Assembly (NCBI RefSeq): GCF_003418935.1 | Contig: NZ_QVMT01000020.1 | Coordinates: 1-64,000 of the forward strand | Source: Emticicia sp. C21 | GTDB taxonomy: Bacteria; Bacteroidota; Bacteroidia; Cytophagales; Spirosomataceae | Direction of reading: 5' to 3' | Length of the DNA: 64,000 bases | Part shown: positions 28,816 through 37,208 of the stretch, piece after piece | How the letters are laid out: each line of letters begins with the position of its first letter | Position numbering within the stretch: position 1 is the stretch's first letter | Notes under the pieces: model-generated | What the model saw: the letters and a program-made list of their open reading frames with translations, nothing else | What the model was told of the DNA's origin: nothing | Database searches by the model: none | Translations under genes and position numbers: made by a program

Positions 28816-29063
28816 TTGTTTTGTTCAGGCAGATTTGATTAAGGTCACAAAGTTCGTATTTTTTTTTAAAGTAGGCATCTGTTTAAATATTATATTTCGA
28901 CCTAAATGGGTAGCTTTACGATTAGAAAGACAATATTTACGCAAGTTCTGAGTGTTCTATAAAAAAATTATAATACGCTTTTCGTTTACAATATCTGCAA
29001 AACATATTATTTTGCATGCTAATCACCATCTGACTTGCAAACTGTGGAGTCAAAACCATTTAA
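28816..29063. promoter_or_regulatory. Divergent promoter region, Nudix / CNNM genes
   Basis: About 250 bases of AT-rich DNA between two divergent genes. ATTATTTTGC near 29005-29015 resembles a -7 element, but no confident promoter can be placed. Confidence 0.3.
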
Positions 29064-30350
29064 ATGGAAATTTTAATTATTCTTTTTTTAGTGATACTCA
29101 ACGGTATTTTCTCTATGTCGGAAATCGCCTTGGTATCCTCCCGCAAAACAAAACTAGAAATATCAAGTAAAAATGGCGATAAAAGAGCCCAAGCTGCGCT
29201 CGAACTTGCAAATTCACCCAACCGTTTCTTATCAACCGTTCAAATCGGAATCACACTCATCAGTATCTTAACCGGTATTTTCTCTGGCGACAAACTAACA
29301 GAAGATTTAAAAGCCACCCTTATGGGTTGGGGTTTACCAATTGTCTATGCTGACGAAATAGCTGTGGGTCTGGTTGTATTAATCATTGGTTTTGTTCAAT
29401 TAGTTCTGGGCGAATTAGTCCCCAAACGCATAGGAATGGCCAACCCGGAGGCAATTGCCAAAGTAATGGCCGGTCCGATGAATATTCTTTCCAAGATCAC
29501 CTCACCATTTATCTGGTTATTAACCAAGTGTAGTGACCTGATATTCAAAATTTTAGGGATCCAACAATCTGAAAACTCAGTGACAGAAGAAGAAATCAAG
29601 TCGATGATACAGGAAGGTGCTACAGGAGGTGCTATCGACGAAATTGAACAGGAAATTGTACAGAATGTATTCCATTTAGGTGATAGAAAGATAACTACAC
29701 TGATGACAAGCCGGAATGAAATAACAATGCTGGATGTAGAAGATTCAGTTGAGGAAAACAGAGAAAAGGTGATGGAATATAAACATTCCGTATATCCTGT
29801 ATGTAAAGATGGTGTTGATAATATTATTGGTTTGCTTTATATCAAAGACTTATTAGGAAAAGATTTAGACGCAGAATTACAGCATTTGGAATCGCTGCTT
29901 AAAAAACCTTTATTTATCCCCGAAAATAATCATGCGTACCAGGCTTTAGAGAAGTTCCGCGAGGATCGCATCCATGTTGGAATCATCGTTGATGAATATG
30001 GTAGTGTTTTAGGTATTATAACCCTCAATGACATTCTGGATGCTTTAGTAGGTGATATTTCAGTAGATGCCGAATTTGAATATGATATTCATGAACGAGA
30101 AGATGGAAGTTTCTTAGTGGATGCTTCTTTACCTTTTGATGATTTTCTGAATCATTTTGATATACAGATTAACAATCGCAAAGAGTATACAGGTTTTGAT
30201 ACCTTGGGTGGATTTGCCTTGAATATTCTGAAAGAAATTCCTGATACAGGTGATAAATTTGAATGGGAAGATTATGAGTTTGAGATTATTGATATGGATA
30301 AAAATCGTATTGATAAAATTCTGGTCATGAAAGTTCCAGCGCAAGAATAA
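29064..30350 (+). CDS. Hemolysin/CNNM-type transporter (DUF21, CBS pair, CorC_HlyC)
   Basis: A 428-residue inner-membrane protein. Residues 1-190 form the DUF21 transmembrane domain (MEILIILFLVILNGIFSMSEIALVSSRK, LGELVPKRIGMANPE), residues 200-335 a CBS pair (LMTSRNEITMLD, HVGIIVDEYGSVLGIITLNDILDALVGD), and the last 80 residues a CorC_HlyC domain (GSFLVDASLPFDDF...TLGGFALNIL). Homologues are implicated in magnesium or cobalt efflux. A repeat-bearing 172-base gap separates it from pyrE. Confidence 0.92.
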   Translation: MEILIILFLVILNGIFSMSEIALVSSRKTKLEISSKNGDKRAQAALELANSPNRFLSTVQIGITLISILTGIFSGDKLTEDLKATLMGWGLPIVYADEIAVGLVVLIIGFVQLVLGELVPKRIGMANPEAIAKVMAGPMNILSKITSPFIWLLTKCSDLIFKILGIQQSENSVTEEEIKSMIQEGATGGAIDEIEQEIVQNVFHLGDRKITTLMTSRNEITMLDVEDSVEENREKVMEYKHSVYPVCKDGVDNIIGLLYIKDLLGKDLDAELQHLESLLKKPLFIPENNHAYQALEKFREDRIHVGIIVDEYGSVLGIITLNDILDALVGDISVDAEFEYDIHEREDGSFLVDASLPFDDFLNHFDIQINNRKEYTGFDTLGGFALNILKEIPDTGDKFEWEDYEFEIIDMDKNRIDKILVMKVPAQE

Positions 30351-30353
30351 CAA

Positions 30354-30515
30354 TTTAGTGATTGAGTGAATGTATGATTTAGTGATTATGAAATCTCTAT
30401 TAGATAGTAAAGTAATTTAAGTTTGTGATTTGAATATAGAGCAAATTCGACAAGCAAATACTAAATCACCGCAGCGGCGGCCGCACATTCACCTATTCAC
30501 TCATTTACTCAATAT
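30354..30515. repeat. AGTGA-type repeat between CNNM and pyrE genes
   Basis: Left part TTTAGTGATTGAGTGAATG and right part, read on the minus strand, GAGTAAATGAGTGAATAGG followed by GCGGCCGCCGCTGCGG form an imperfect inverted arrangement. The GC-rich NotI-like core flanked by AGTGA words resembles 9763-9805. Confidence 0.5.
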
Positions 30516-30522
30516 TAATATA

Positions 30523-31152
30523 ATGAATACCTCTCACAAGATTGCTTCTTATTTGTTATCGACCAAAGCAGTAAAACTAAGTCCTGAACAACCATTCAAA
30601 TGGAGCTCGGGCTGGAATTCTCCTATTTACTGCGATAATCGTGTAACATTGTCTTATCCGGAAGCAAGAACATTTATTAAAAAGTCTCTGGCCAAAGCCA
30701 TCAAAAAATATTTCCCTGATACCGAACTGATTGCAGGTGTTGCTACAGCAGGCATTCCGCAAGGGGCTTTAGTGGCTGAAGCGTTGGGTTTACCATTTGC
30801 CTATGTACGTCCGAAACCGAAAGAGCATGGCATGGGCAATCAGATTGAAGGGCGTATTGAGAAAGGACAGAAAGTTGTAGTGATTGAAGACCTGATTTCT
30901 ACAGGTGGCAGTTCCCTGAAAGCCGTTGATGCACTCAGAGAAGCAGGTATTGAAGTAGTAGGCATGGTGGCTATATTTACTTATGGCTTTAAAATAGCTG
31001 ATACAAACTTTGCCGAAAAAAACGTACCTCTGGTAACACTAAGTAATTATAATGCCCTGATTGACGAAGCAATTAAGCAAAATTATATTTCTGCTGAATC
31101 GTTGGAGTCGCTGAAGAAATGGCGTAGAAAGCCTGAAAAATGGGGTGTTTAG
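30523..31152 (+). CDS. pyrE: Orotate phosphoribosyltransferase
   Basis: A 209-residue enzyme that joins orotate to PRPP to make OMP in pyrimidine synthesis. FKWSSGWNSPIYCDNR is the orotate-binding N-terminal region, KPKEHGMGNQIEG the flexible catalytic loop, and VVVIEDLISTGGSSLKAVDALREAG the PRPP motif. The ATG at 30523 fits family length; an upstream ATG at 30430 lies in the repeat. A strong terminator follows. Confidence 0.95.
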   Translation: MNTSHKIASYLLSTKAVKLSPEQPFKWSSGWNSPIYCDNRVTLSYPEARTFIKKSLAKAIKKYFPDTELIAGVATAGIPQGALVAEALGLPFAYVRPKPKEHGMGNQIEGRIEKGQKVVVIEDLISTGGSSLKAVDALREAGIEVVGMVAIFTYGFKIADTNFAEKNVPLVTLSNYNALIDEAIKQNYISAESLESLKKWRRKPEKWGV

Positions 31153-31171
31153 AATTAAGGTATCTCCTTTT

Positions 31172-31206
31172 AAAGGTGGAATCTGTTTTCAGGTTCCACC
31201 TTTTTA
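31172..31206 (+). terminator. Terminator after pyrE
   Basis: AAAGGTGGAA pairs with TTCCACCTTT around a 12-base loop and continues into a T run. Confidence 0.85.
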
Positions 31207-31652
31207 TTTATATGCTAAGACAGCAAATGTTTCACAGGAAGTAAAAGCTATCAGTTTTGAGGGGGAAAAGAGCGTTAATAAAATCATAGACACAGCATAA
31301 ATTGAATTGGCAATCGGGCAAACACAGTTATATAAAATAAGGAGATAAATTCTAAGGTTAAGGACAATTTTCAAAAGAATAAAAAAGTAAAGAAATGTTT
31401 TACTAAATACAAGTAGACATTTGCTGGTATTGTTTAGGCCAAACCCTATTTTATTCTTACTAAAATCTTCTGTTCTGTGGACTCTTTTCAGATAGTCAAG
31501 CAGTTTTTTACTAAGTGGAATAGTATAGCTTCACCACATTAGTTTCTATAAAGAAATGATAGGTGGTTAGGTGTATCAACTTTATAAAAATTATAGCTCT
31601 TTATCGTGCTAAAAATCAATACCCAAAATTGAGAATAAAAATTAAGTCAGGT
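31207..31652. other. Long gene-free stretch upstream of the signalling locus
   Basis: About 445 AT-rich bases without an open frame I would call a gene, and without recognisable RNA or mobile-element features. Its downstream edge is the 22-bp inverted repeat. Confidence 0.4.
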
Positions 31653-31779
31653 ATGCGTAAAAATACCTGTTTTTAATTTCAGGTGTTTTTACATAAAATG
31701 TACGTTTCTGTTTGGCTTGTTTTTTGAACATGGATTAAAGTAATTTTTCACCATCGCAAAAACAGGTATTTTTACGCAT
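31653..31779. repeat. 22-bp perfect inverted repeat with a third partial copy
   Basis: The left arm (31653-31674) begins ATGCGTAAAAATACCTG and the right arm (31758-31779) is its exact complement over 22 bases, ending GGTATTTTTACGCAT. An imperfect third copy, CAGGTGTTTTTACAT, lies at 31680-31694 in the orientation of the right arm. The right arm ends at the -33 position of a promoter whose -7 element is TAATTTTG at 31801-31808. This arrangement fits an activator binding site. Confidence 0.75.
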
Positions 31780-31800
31780 ATCGGCGTTCTTAAAAGCACC

Positions 31801-31808
31801 TAATTTTG
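31801..31808 (+). promoter_or_regulatory. -7 element of the 31826 gene promoter
   Basis: TAATTTTG matches the TAnnTTTG consensus and lies 17 bases before the start codon. The -33 position (31778-31781) reads ATAT rather than TTTG and directly abuts the right arm of the inverted repeat, as expected for a promoter that depends on an activator. Confidence 0.5.
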
Positions 31809-31825
31809 CTTAACCATCAAACAAA

Positions 31826-32266
31826 ATGAACTTAGATGTAAAAAACACAAACGTACCCGTAAACGGGCCATCAGCTGATCCGGATCCTTACAAAATCTCT
31901 TTAAAAACAGCTAAAGAATGGATAAAAAACTGGTTGGAATTTGATTTACAAAAGGCAAAAATCCAACCAAGTGAGATGAAAGCTTTTGCCGTTAGAAAAC
32001 AAGATTTACAGGATTTATGGAATCTTGCTCCGGATGCTAACTGGGTACGTATGTATATTGGTTTAGAATTGCTTGATACGGGTATTTACCAACCACATTT
32101 ATTGATGGTAAATGCCATAGGACCTGAGAATGTAACCGCAATTACTCGTCTGAAAATTAAAGATCTTATTAACTATGATCCGGAAACTTTACAAGACCAG
32201 TACGTAAATGATTTTTCAAAAGTTTGTCCACCTATCTGTGACCCTGATAGTGAATTAAACAATTGA
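31826..32266 (+). CDS. Hypothetical protein of a two-component locus
   Basis: A 146-residue soluble protein with no signal peptide and no family that I recognise. It starts with a polar tail, then LKTAKEWIKNWLEFD and FAVRKQDLQDLWNLAPDANWVRMYIGLELL, a mixed alpha/beta pattern, and ends in CPPICDPDSELNN with two cysteines near the C-terminus. It sits directly behind the 22-bp inverted repeat and upstream of a membrane protein, a histidine kinase and a response regulator on the same strand, so it may be an output or accessory protein of that system. Confidence 0.75.
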   Translation: MNLDVKNTNVPVNGPSADPDPYKISLKTAKEWIKNWLEFDLQKAKIQPSEMKAFAVRKQDLQDLWNLAPDANWVRMYIGLELLDTGIYQPHLLMVNAIGPENVTAITRLKIKDLINYDPETLQDQYVNDFSKVCPPICDPDSELNN

Positions 32267-32464
32267 CAATTGCTGAATAACAATCGTAATTACGGATTTT
32301 AATACTCTTCATTAACCCTTAACCCTGGTAAAAGAGGTATTGCTCCGGATACGTTTCCTAAGTTTTTCTTTGATTCAGTCGCAATTACGCTTTGTTATTT
32401 TATTGATGAATGCATAAGCTGTCCTCGATGCACTCAAAACGACCTTTGCTGCCTGTTATTAAAA

Positions 32465-32500
32465 TTTAGCTCTACAAATGTATATATTTGTAGAGCTAAA
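32465..32500 (+). promoter_or_regulatory. 15-bp perfect stem-loop just upstream of the membrane protein gene
   Basis: TTTAGCTCTACAAAT pairs with ATTTGTAGAGCTAAA around GTATAT, ending 24 bases before the start codon. No pure T run follows. It could be an operator for a dimeric regulator or an mRNA structure affecting translation. Confidence 0.55.
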
Positions 32501-32524
32501 ATTTATCTAATAAACCTACCTGAA

Positions 32525-33172
32525 ATGCTTAAAACCGTTACAATATGGCTGGTAACTTACGTAACTGTCCTTTTGTTTTTTCCTTTGGGAATTGCGATTT
32601 ATCGACGAAAGTATTTGAAAAAAGAACTAAAGCCTATATTTTATTATTTGCTTTTTGCTTTATGTTTTCAATTAATTTCCATCATTTCAACCAGGTTTGT
32701 TAAAAATAATACACCCTTTCTGCATGTGTATACAATTGCTGAATTTGGGTTAATTTCATGGTTCTACAAAGAATATCTCGGAGACTTTCTGAACAAAAAA
32801 ATCATTTATGGTATTTTTGTTCTATTTACCCTATTTGCTATTGTAAACGCATTTGTTATTCAATCCGTTTATGCGCAAAATGCATATCCACGCGGATTGG
32901 AATGTCTCTTTGTAGTATTTTATGCCATTACAGCCTATTATAAAACCCTTAAATCGCTTGAAATAATTTCGATAGAAAAATCGCCTTTGTTTTGGATTAA
33001 TGCCGGATTTCTTTTTTACTTTGCAGGTAGTCTCTTTTTGTTTGTTCTCGGCAATTTAATCTTAACCCAAGACATACAGCTAAGTTTACTATCATGGGCC
33101 ATTCATGCCTGTGTGTTAGGCTTGATGTATATTTTTATCGGAATTGGTTTATGGCACAGTCCTCGTCAGTAG
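32525..33172 (+). CDS. Multi-pass membrane protein of unknown function
   Basis: A 215-residue inner-membrane protein with about six or seven hydrophobic helices beginning at residues 5-25, 38-58 and 63-80 and ending at 190-210. Charged loops such as YRRKYLKKELK lie on the inner side. No enzymatic motif is seen. The histidine kinase gene begins inside its last 22 bases, so the two are translationally coupled. A role as a membrane sensor that passes a signal to the kinase, which has no large sensor domain of its own, is an inference. Confidence 0.8.
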   Translation: MLKTVTIWLVTYVTVLLFFPLGIAIYRRKYLKKELKPIFYYLLFALCFQLISIISTRFVKNNTPFLHVYTIAEFGLISWFYKEYLGDFLNKKIIYGIFVLFTLFAIVNAFVIQSVYAQNAYPRGLECLFVVFYAITAYYKTLKSLEIISIEKSPLFWINAGFLFYFAGSLFLFVLGNLILTQDIQLSLLSWAIHACVLGLMYIFIGIGLWHSPRQ

Positions 33173-33954
33173 GTGCTTCTGTTGATATGTATGTGATGAT
33201 TATCGGAGGCACTATTATGCTTTTTTTATTAGCCAGTGGTATCATCATCTTTATGGTGATGTATCAGCGAAGAATGCTCGAACATAAAATAAGCGTTCAG
33301 GTAGCTGAGAGCAAGCATCAGCAAGAACTATTCTATAGCACACTGGAGGCGATCGAAGATGAGCGTATACGCGTTGCTCGTGACTTACACGATGAAGTAG
33401 GTGCCTCTTTAGGTCTTATGCGCTTGATAGTAGGTCAGATGCCTGTTAATAAAGTACCCGAGTTACAAGAAGCCAGCACTCAATATAAACAATTGATTGA
33501 TAGCACGATAGATAATGTAAGGCGTATTTCGAACGACTTACTCCCTCAAGGTCTAGAAGAAGCCGGATTAGCATTTGCGATTGAGGGTTTGTGTGATAAA
33601 ATTCTTAGCGTATCAGATGTGGACATTATTCTAGATGTTGACAATAAAGTAACAAACCTAGGCAATATTATCAATCTGGCAGCCTATCGCTTATTACAGG
33701 AATTGCTCAACAATGCCGTGAAGCATTCAGGAGCTACATTAATAGAGATCGGCATAAAAAAAGAAGACTCAATATTAAAAATCAATTACGCTGATAATGG
33801 TAAAGGATTTGATTTTGAACAGGCTTATAAGAAAAAGAGTTTAGGCCTGAAAAATATCGAAACCCGAACCAAAGTACTGAATGGTATAGCAAAATTTGAA
33901 ACACAACCAAATGCTGGATTAAAAGTGAGGATTGAAATTCCACTCACACATTGA
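33151..33954 (+). CDS. Sensor histidine kinase (HisKA_3 type)
   Basis: A 267-residue kinase from the ATG at 33151 (an upstream ATG at 33094 lies within the membrane protein frame). One transmembrane helix spans about residues 14-38, then comes a coiled-coil linker. The dimerisation and phosphoacceptor motif RVARDLHDEVGASLG places the phosphorylated histidine at residue 80. The ATPase domain has an N box LLNNAVKHSG, G1 DNGKGFD and G2 LGLKNIETR. This kinase class partners with NarL/LuxR-type regulators, and one lies 198 bases downstream. There is almost no extracytoplasmic part, so sensing probably depends on another protein. Confidence 0.93.
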   Translation: MAQSSSVGASVDMYVMIIGGTIMLFLLASGIIIFMVMYQRRMLEHKISVQVAESKHQQELFYSTLEAIEDERIRVARDLHDEVGASLGLMRLIVGQMPVNKVPELQEASTQYKQLIDSTIDNVRRISNDLLPQGLEEAGLAFAIEGLCDKILSVSDVDIILDVDNKVTNLGNIINLAAYRLLQELLNNAVKHSGATLIEIGIKKEDSILKINYADNGKGFDFEQAYKKKSLGLKNIETRTKVLNGIAKFETQPNAGLKVRIEIPLTH

Positions 33955-34152
33955 TTTCCTAATACCTGATAAATTACTAAAAAACCTGACTCGAAGAATA
34001 GGCTTCTGCCATCTATTCCTGGTAATGCATTTGCTTCATTGGAGACTAAATCTTCGTTGTCAACCTAATCGACCTAACCATAAATCATTCTGCTGTTGAC
34101 TGAACTCTGTTGAAACTTATCAATCAATAATCTATATTGATTAATCATTATT

Positions 34153-34827
34153 ATGGAAAAAATTAATGTTGCTATTGCAGATGATCAGATTCTGTTTCGA
34201 AAAGGTATGGCTGCTATTATTAATAGTCTTGACGATACTCAGATAACAATTGAAGCTGACAATGGCAGAACCCTACTTGAAGCAATTGAGGCCAGTGAAA
34301 CAAAACCTGACATCGTTTTACTTGACTTATCTATGCCGGAACTAAACGGTGTAGAAACCACTAAAATACTGCATAGCGACTTCCCCGACATTAAGATTAT
34401 TATTTTGTCGGTGCATAGCGACGAGCGCTTTGTAGCGCATCTGATGGAACTAGGCATCAATGCCTATCTCTTTAAAAATGTTGAACCCTCTGAGGTTGAA
34501 AAAGCCATATTAGCTGTGGTTGAAAAAGGATTTTATTTCAACGAAGTATTTCTCAAAGCCATGAAAAACAGAATGCTTGGCAAAAAACCCCGATTGCTGA
34601 TTCAGGATAATATTCCGTCCACGCTCACGCAAAGGGAATTAGAAGTATTAGATTTGATTTGCCGCCAATACACGGCCCAGGAAATTGCTGAAAAATTATT
34701 CATCAGTACACGTACCGTTGACGGGCATCGGAATAATCTTCTGGAAAAAACAGGTGTGAGAAATACTGCAGGGCTTGTTGTATTTGCGATAAAAAATAAC
34801 CTGCTCGACCCATCTGCGCTGTTGTAG
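34153..34827 (+). CDS. NarL/LuxR-family response regulator
   Basis: A 224-residue regulator. The receiver domain has the acidic pair D10-D11, phosphoacceptor D58 in IVLLDLSMPELNG, and the conserved lysine in YLFKNVEPSEV. The C-terminal domain TLTQRELEVLDLICRQYTAQEIAEKLFISTRTVDGHRNNLLEKTG is a LuxR-type helix-turn-helix. It is the natural partner of the kinase just upstream and probably acts on promoters such as the one before the 31826 gene. Confidence 0.94.
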   Translation: MEKINVAIADDQILFRKGMAAIINSLDDTQITIEADNGRTLLEAIEASETKPDIVLLDLSMPELNGVETTKILHSDFPDIKIIILSVHSDERFVAHLMELGINAYLFKNVEPSEVEKAILAVVEKGFYFNEVFLKAMKNRMLGKKPRLLIQDNIPSTLTQRELEVLDLICRQYTAQEIAEKLFISTRTVDGHRNNLLEKTGVRNTAGLVVFAIKNNLLDPSALL

Positions 34828-34858
34828 TTAGCACAGGGAAGAGGGCTTGGGGCTTGGG

Positions 34859-34905
34859 AGTTACATCAAAAAGCACGATTTAAAATCGTGCTTTTTGATG
34901 TAACT
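34859..34905. terminator. Long bidirectional terminator hairpin
   Basis: AGTTACATCAAAAAGCACGA and TCGTGCTTTTTGATGTAACT form the outer 20 bp of an almost loopless stem. It separates the convergent response regulator and desaturase genes. The T run is inside the stem. Confidence 0.7.
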
Positions 34906-34939
34906 AGAATAAGGAAACGGCGATTTACACTATTTTCTC

Positions 34940-36031
34940 TTAATTATTTCCTAAATACTTTAACATCCTGATGTGAGAATCAAGTCCTTTGGCAAATGAA
35001 GCTTTATCATTATAAGGAATATTAAATTCAAGCGCTGTACTTCTAACAATTGAAGAGATAGCCCGGTAATGAATATGAGAAATATGAGGAAAAAGATGAT
35101 GTTCTATCTGATAATCAAGCCCACCGATATACCATGAAAGGGCATAATTTCTACTAGAAAAGTTTGAAGTTGTATTCAATTGATGAATAGCCCAGGTATT
35201 TTCGATATTCCCCTTTTCATCTGGTGATGGCTGGCTGGCTCCCTCAACCACATGTGCCAACTGAAAAATAGTGCTGAGTATTAGCCCTGCCACACAGTGC
35301 ATGGTTAGAAATCCGATTATCCATTGTCCAAAACTCAAATCAAGCAGATATATAGGCAAAACGGCAATAATTAATACATAAGCTATTTTCCCGATAATCA
35401 AATAGATTATTTCTTTTAGAGGGAACGACTTTACCAAGCCCGTTTTTGACATCTGATTATAGAGGCCAATCTCTTTAAAATCTTTCCATAAAAAAGAAAT
35501 GGTCATCAGGCTGTAAAGAAAGAAAGCATAAATATGTTGAAAACGGTGGATGGCTTTCAACTTATCTCCGCACGAAAGTCTTAAAAGAAATTTACCAGTA
35601 ATATCTTCATCAACATCGTGAATATTAGTGTAAGTATGATGCAAGCGATTATGCTGAATCTCCCAGTTATATACATTCCCCCCTAAGAGATATAAAGAGG
35701 CACCAAATAGTTTATTGATCCAGCTATGTTTAGAAAACGAACCATGAATAGCATCATGCATGACGGACATTCCGACTCCTGCAGTACCTATGCCCATTAA
35801 AACGGTTAAAGCTAACATCTGCCAATTAGAAAAATTGCCAGTCAGAATCAAAGCATAAGAACCAAGATAAACACTCAGCATGCAGGTTGCCTTAATCAGG
35901 ATAGTTTGCCCGCCTGTTTTGCATATCCGGTTATCATGAAAATAGGCATCTACATTCTGGCGCAGAACAGAGAAAAAGAGGGATTTATCCTTATTCAGGA
36001 ATTTCACTCTGGCGTATTTGGAGGGTTTCAT
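34940..36031 (-). CDS. Fatty acid desaturase (front-end / linoleoyl-CoA desaturase-like)
   Basis: A 363-residue integral membrane di-iron enzyme. The three histidine boxes are H92-DAI-H96 (MHDAIHGS), H127-NRLHH-132 and the late QIEHHLFPH. The glutamine in the third box is characteristic of front-end (delta-5/delta-6 type) desaturases, but no fused cytochrome b5 domain is present, so electrons must come from a separate carrier. It introduces double bonds into membrane acyl chains and is likely involved in cold or fluidity adaptation. It stands alone. Confidence 0.92.
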   Translation of the reverse strand: MKPSKYARVKFLNKDKSLFFSVLRQNVDAYFHDNRICKTGGQTILIKATCMLSVYLGSYALILTGNFSNWQMLALTVLMGIGTAGVGMSVMHDAIHGSFSKHSWINKLFGASLYLLGGNVYNWEIQHNRLHHTYTNIHDVDEDITGKFLLRLSCGDKLKAIHRFQHIYAFFLYSLMTISFLWKDFKEIGLYNQMSKTGLVKSFPLKEIIYLIIGKIAYVLIIAVLPIYLLDLSFGQWIIGFLTMHCVAGLILSTIFQLAHVVEGASQPSPDEKGNIENTWAIHQLNTTSNFSSRNYALSWYIGGLDYQIEHHLFPHISHIHYRAISSIVRSTALEFNIPYNDKASFAKGLDSHIRMLKYLGNN

Positions 36032-36161
36032 TAAAGGGTATCGATAGGTTAGGACCTGATTTTTTTACAATCTACCATTTATTCTTGGAAGAATATAATT
36101 TTAATACGCTTTTCTGAAAACTTTATTACTTCTTTAGCACTTTTTATTTAAAAAAATTGTT

Positions 36162-37178
36162 TCACAAAGTTATTATCGCTTTAACTAACTCATTTCCTGA
36201 TTGGAGCAGGCGTTCGAAACTATCTGCTACTTTATCAAAAGCAACACGGTGTGTTATCCAGGCATTGGTATTTATTTTACCTGCCTCCATCAATTGAATA
36301 ATATAATTAAAATCTTCCGGCAATGCATTTCTGCTGGCAAATATCGTCAGTTCCCGGCGGTGAAAAAGTGGGTCAAAGAATGTCATGTCTCCCTGAAAAA
36401 GCCCGACAAAGATTATTTTTCCACCAAAAGCAGCCAGCTCAAAAGTAGACATCATCGAACTTGGGTTGCCGGTAGCATCAAAAATGGCGGTTGGCATATC
36501 TCCATCAAACTGCGCCTTAATCTCTTCCGGGTTCTTAACTGAAACTACTACAGTAGCATTGGCCTTCATCACATTTTTTGCAAATCCTAAACGAGATTCG
36601 TTTACATCAAGCATCACCACTTTTGCTCCTTTTATTTTGGCAAATTGCAAACAAGCTAATCCAATTGGCCCTGCTCCTACCACCAGAACTTTATCTGCTT
36701 CTGTAATTCCCGATCTGTTTACTGCATGACACCCTATACCCAAGGTTTCTACCAATGCAAGTTGTTCATAACTCAATTGGGCAGACGGATACAACTTATT
36801 AGCAGGTAATTTCATATACTCGGTCATACCACCGTCTGCATGCACGCCTAGCACTTGTAAGGTTTCACAGCAATTAGTTTTACTATTCCGGCAAGACTGA
36901 CATGTACCACAGTTCAGATAAGGCTCAACTGAGCATTTATCTCCAGATTTTATATGAGTTACTTCGCTTCCAATGGCTATTACTTCTACTCCTAGTTCAT
37001 GTCCTAACACACGAGGATAAGTAAAAAACGGCTGACGACCGCGATAAGCATGGTAATCCGTACCACATATACCTATGCAATGGATTTTTACCAGCGCTTC
37101 ATTAGATGCCAGAACTGTAGGTTCTTCAATAGATTGGTAAACGAATTTTCCTGCTTCTTGTAGGGATAATGCTTTCAT
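36162..37178 (-). CDS. Zinc-dependent sugar/polyol dehydrogenase
   Basis: A 338-residue medium-chain dehydrogenase. Catalytic zinc ligands are in GICGTDYHAY and GHELGVEV, the structural zinc cluster is CGTCQSCRNSKTNCC, and the NAD site is VLVVGAGPIGLACLQFAKIKGAKVVMLD. The pattern resembles L-iditol, L-gulonate or L-galactonate-type 5-dehydrogenases. It follows the FGGY kinase gene by 30 bases on the same strand, so the pair probably handles one sugar or sugar acid. Confidence 0.88.
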   Translation of the reverse strand: MKALSLQEAGKFVYQSIEEPTVLASNEALVKIHCIGICGTDYHAYRGRQPFFTYPRVLGHELGVEVIAIGSEVTHIKSGDKCSVEPYLNCGTCQSCRNSKTNCCETLQVLGVHADGGMTEYMKLPANKLYPSAQLSYEQLALVETLGIGCHAVNRSGITEADKVLVVGAGPIGLACLQFAKIKGAKVVMLDVNESRLGFAKNVMKANATVVVSVKNPEEIKAQFDGDMPTAIFDATGNPSSMMSTFELAAFGGKIIFVGLFQGDMTFFDPLFHRRELTIFASRNALPEDFNYIIQLMEAGKINTNAWITHRVAFDKVADSFERLLQSGNELVKAIITL

Positions 37179-37208
37179 TTGTATGGCTAAGTATTGAGGT
37201 AAATTGAA

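Noticed and set aside
30430-30522. Upstream start for pyrE
   Set aside because: The extra residues come from the intergenic repeat; the ATG at 30523 gives the standard length.
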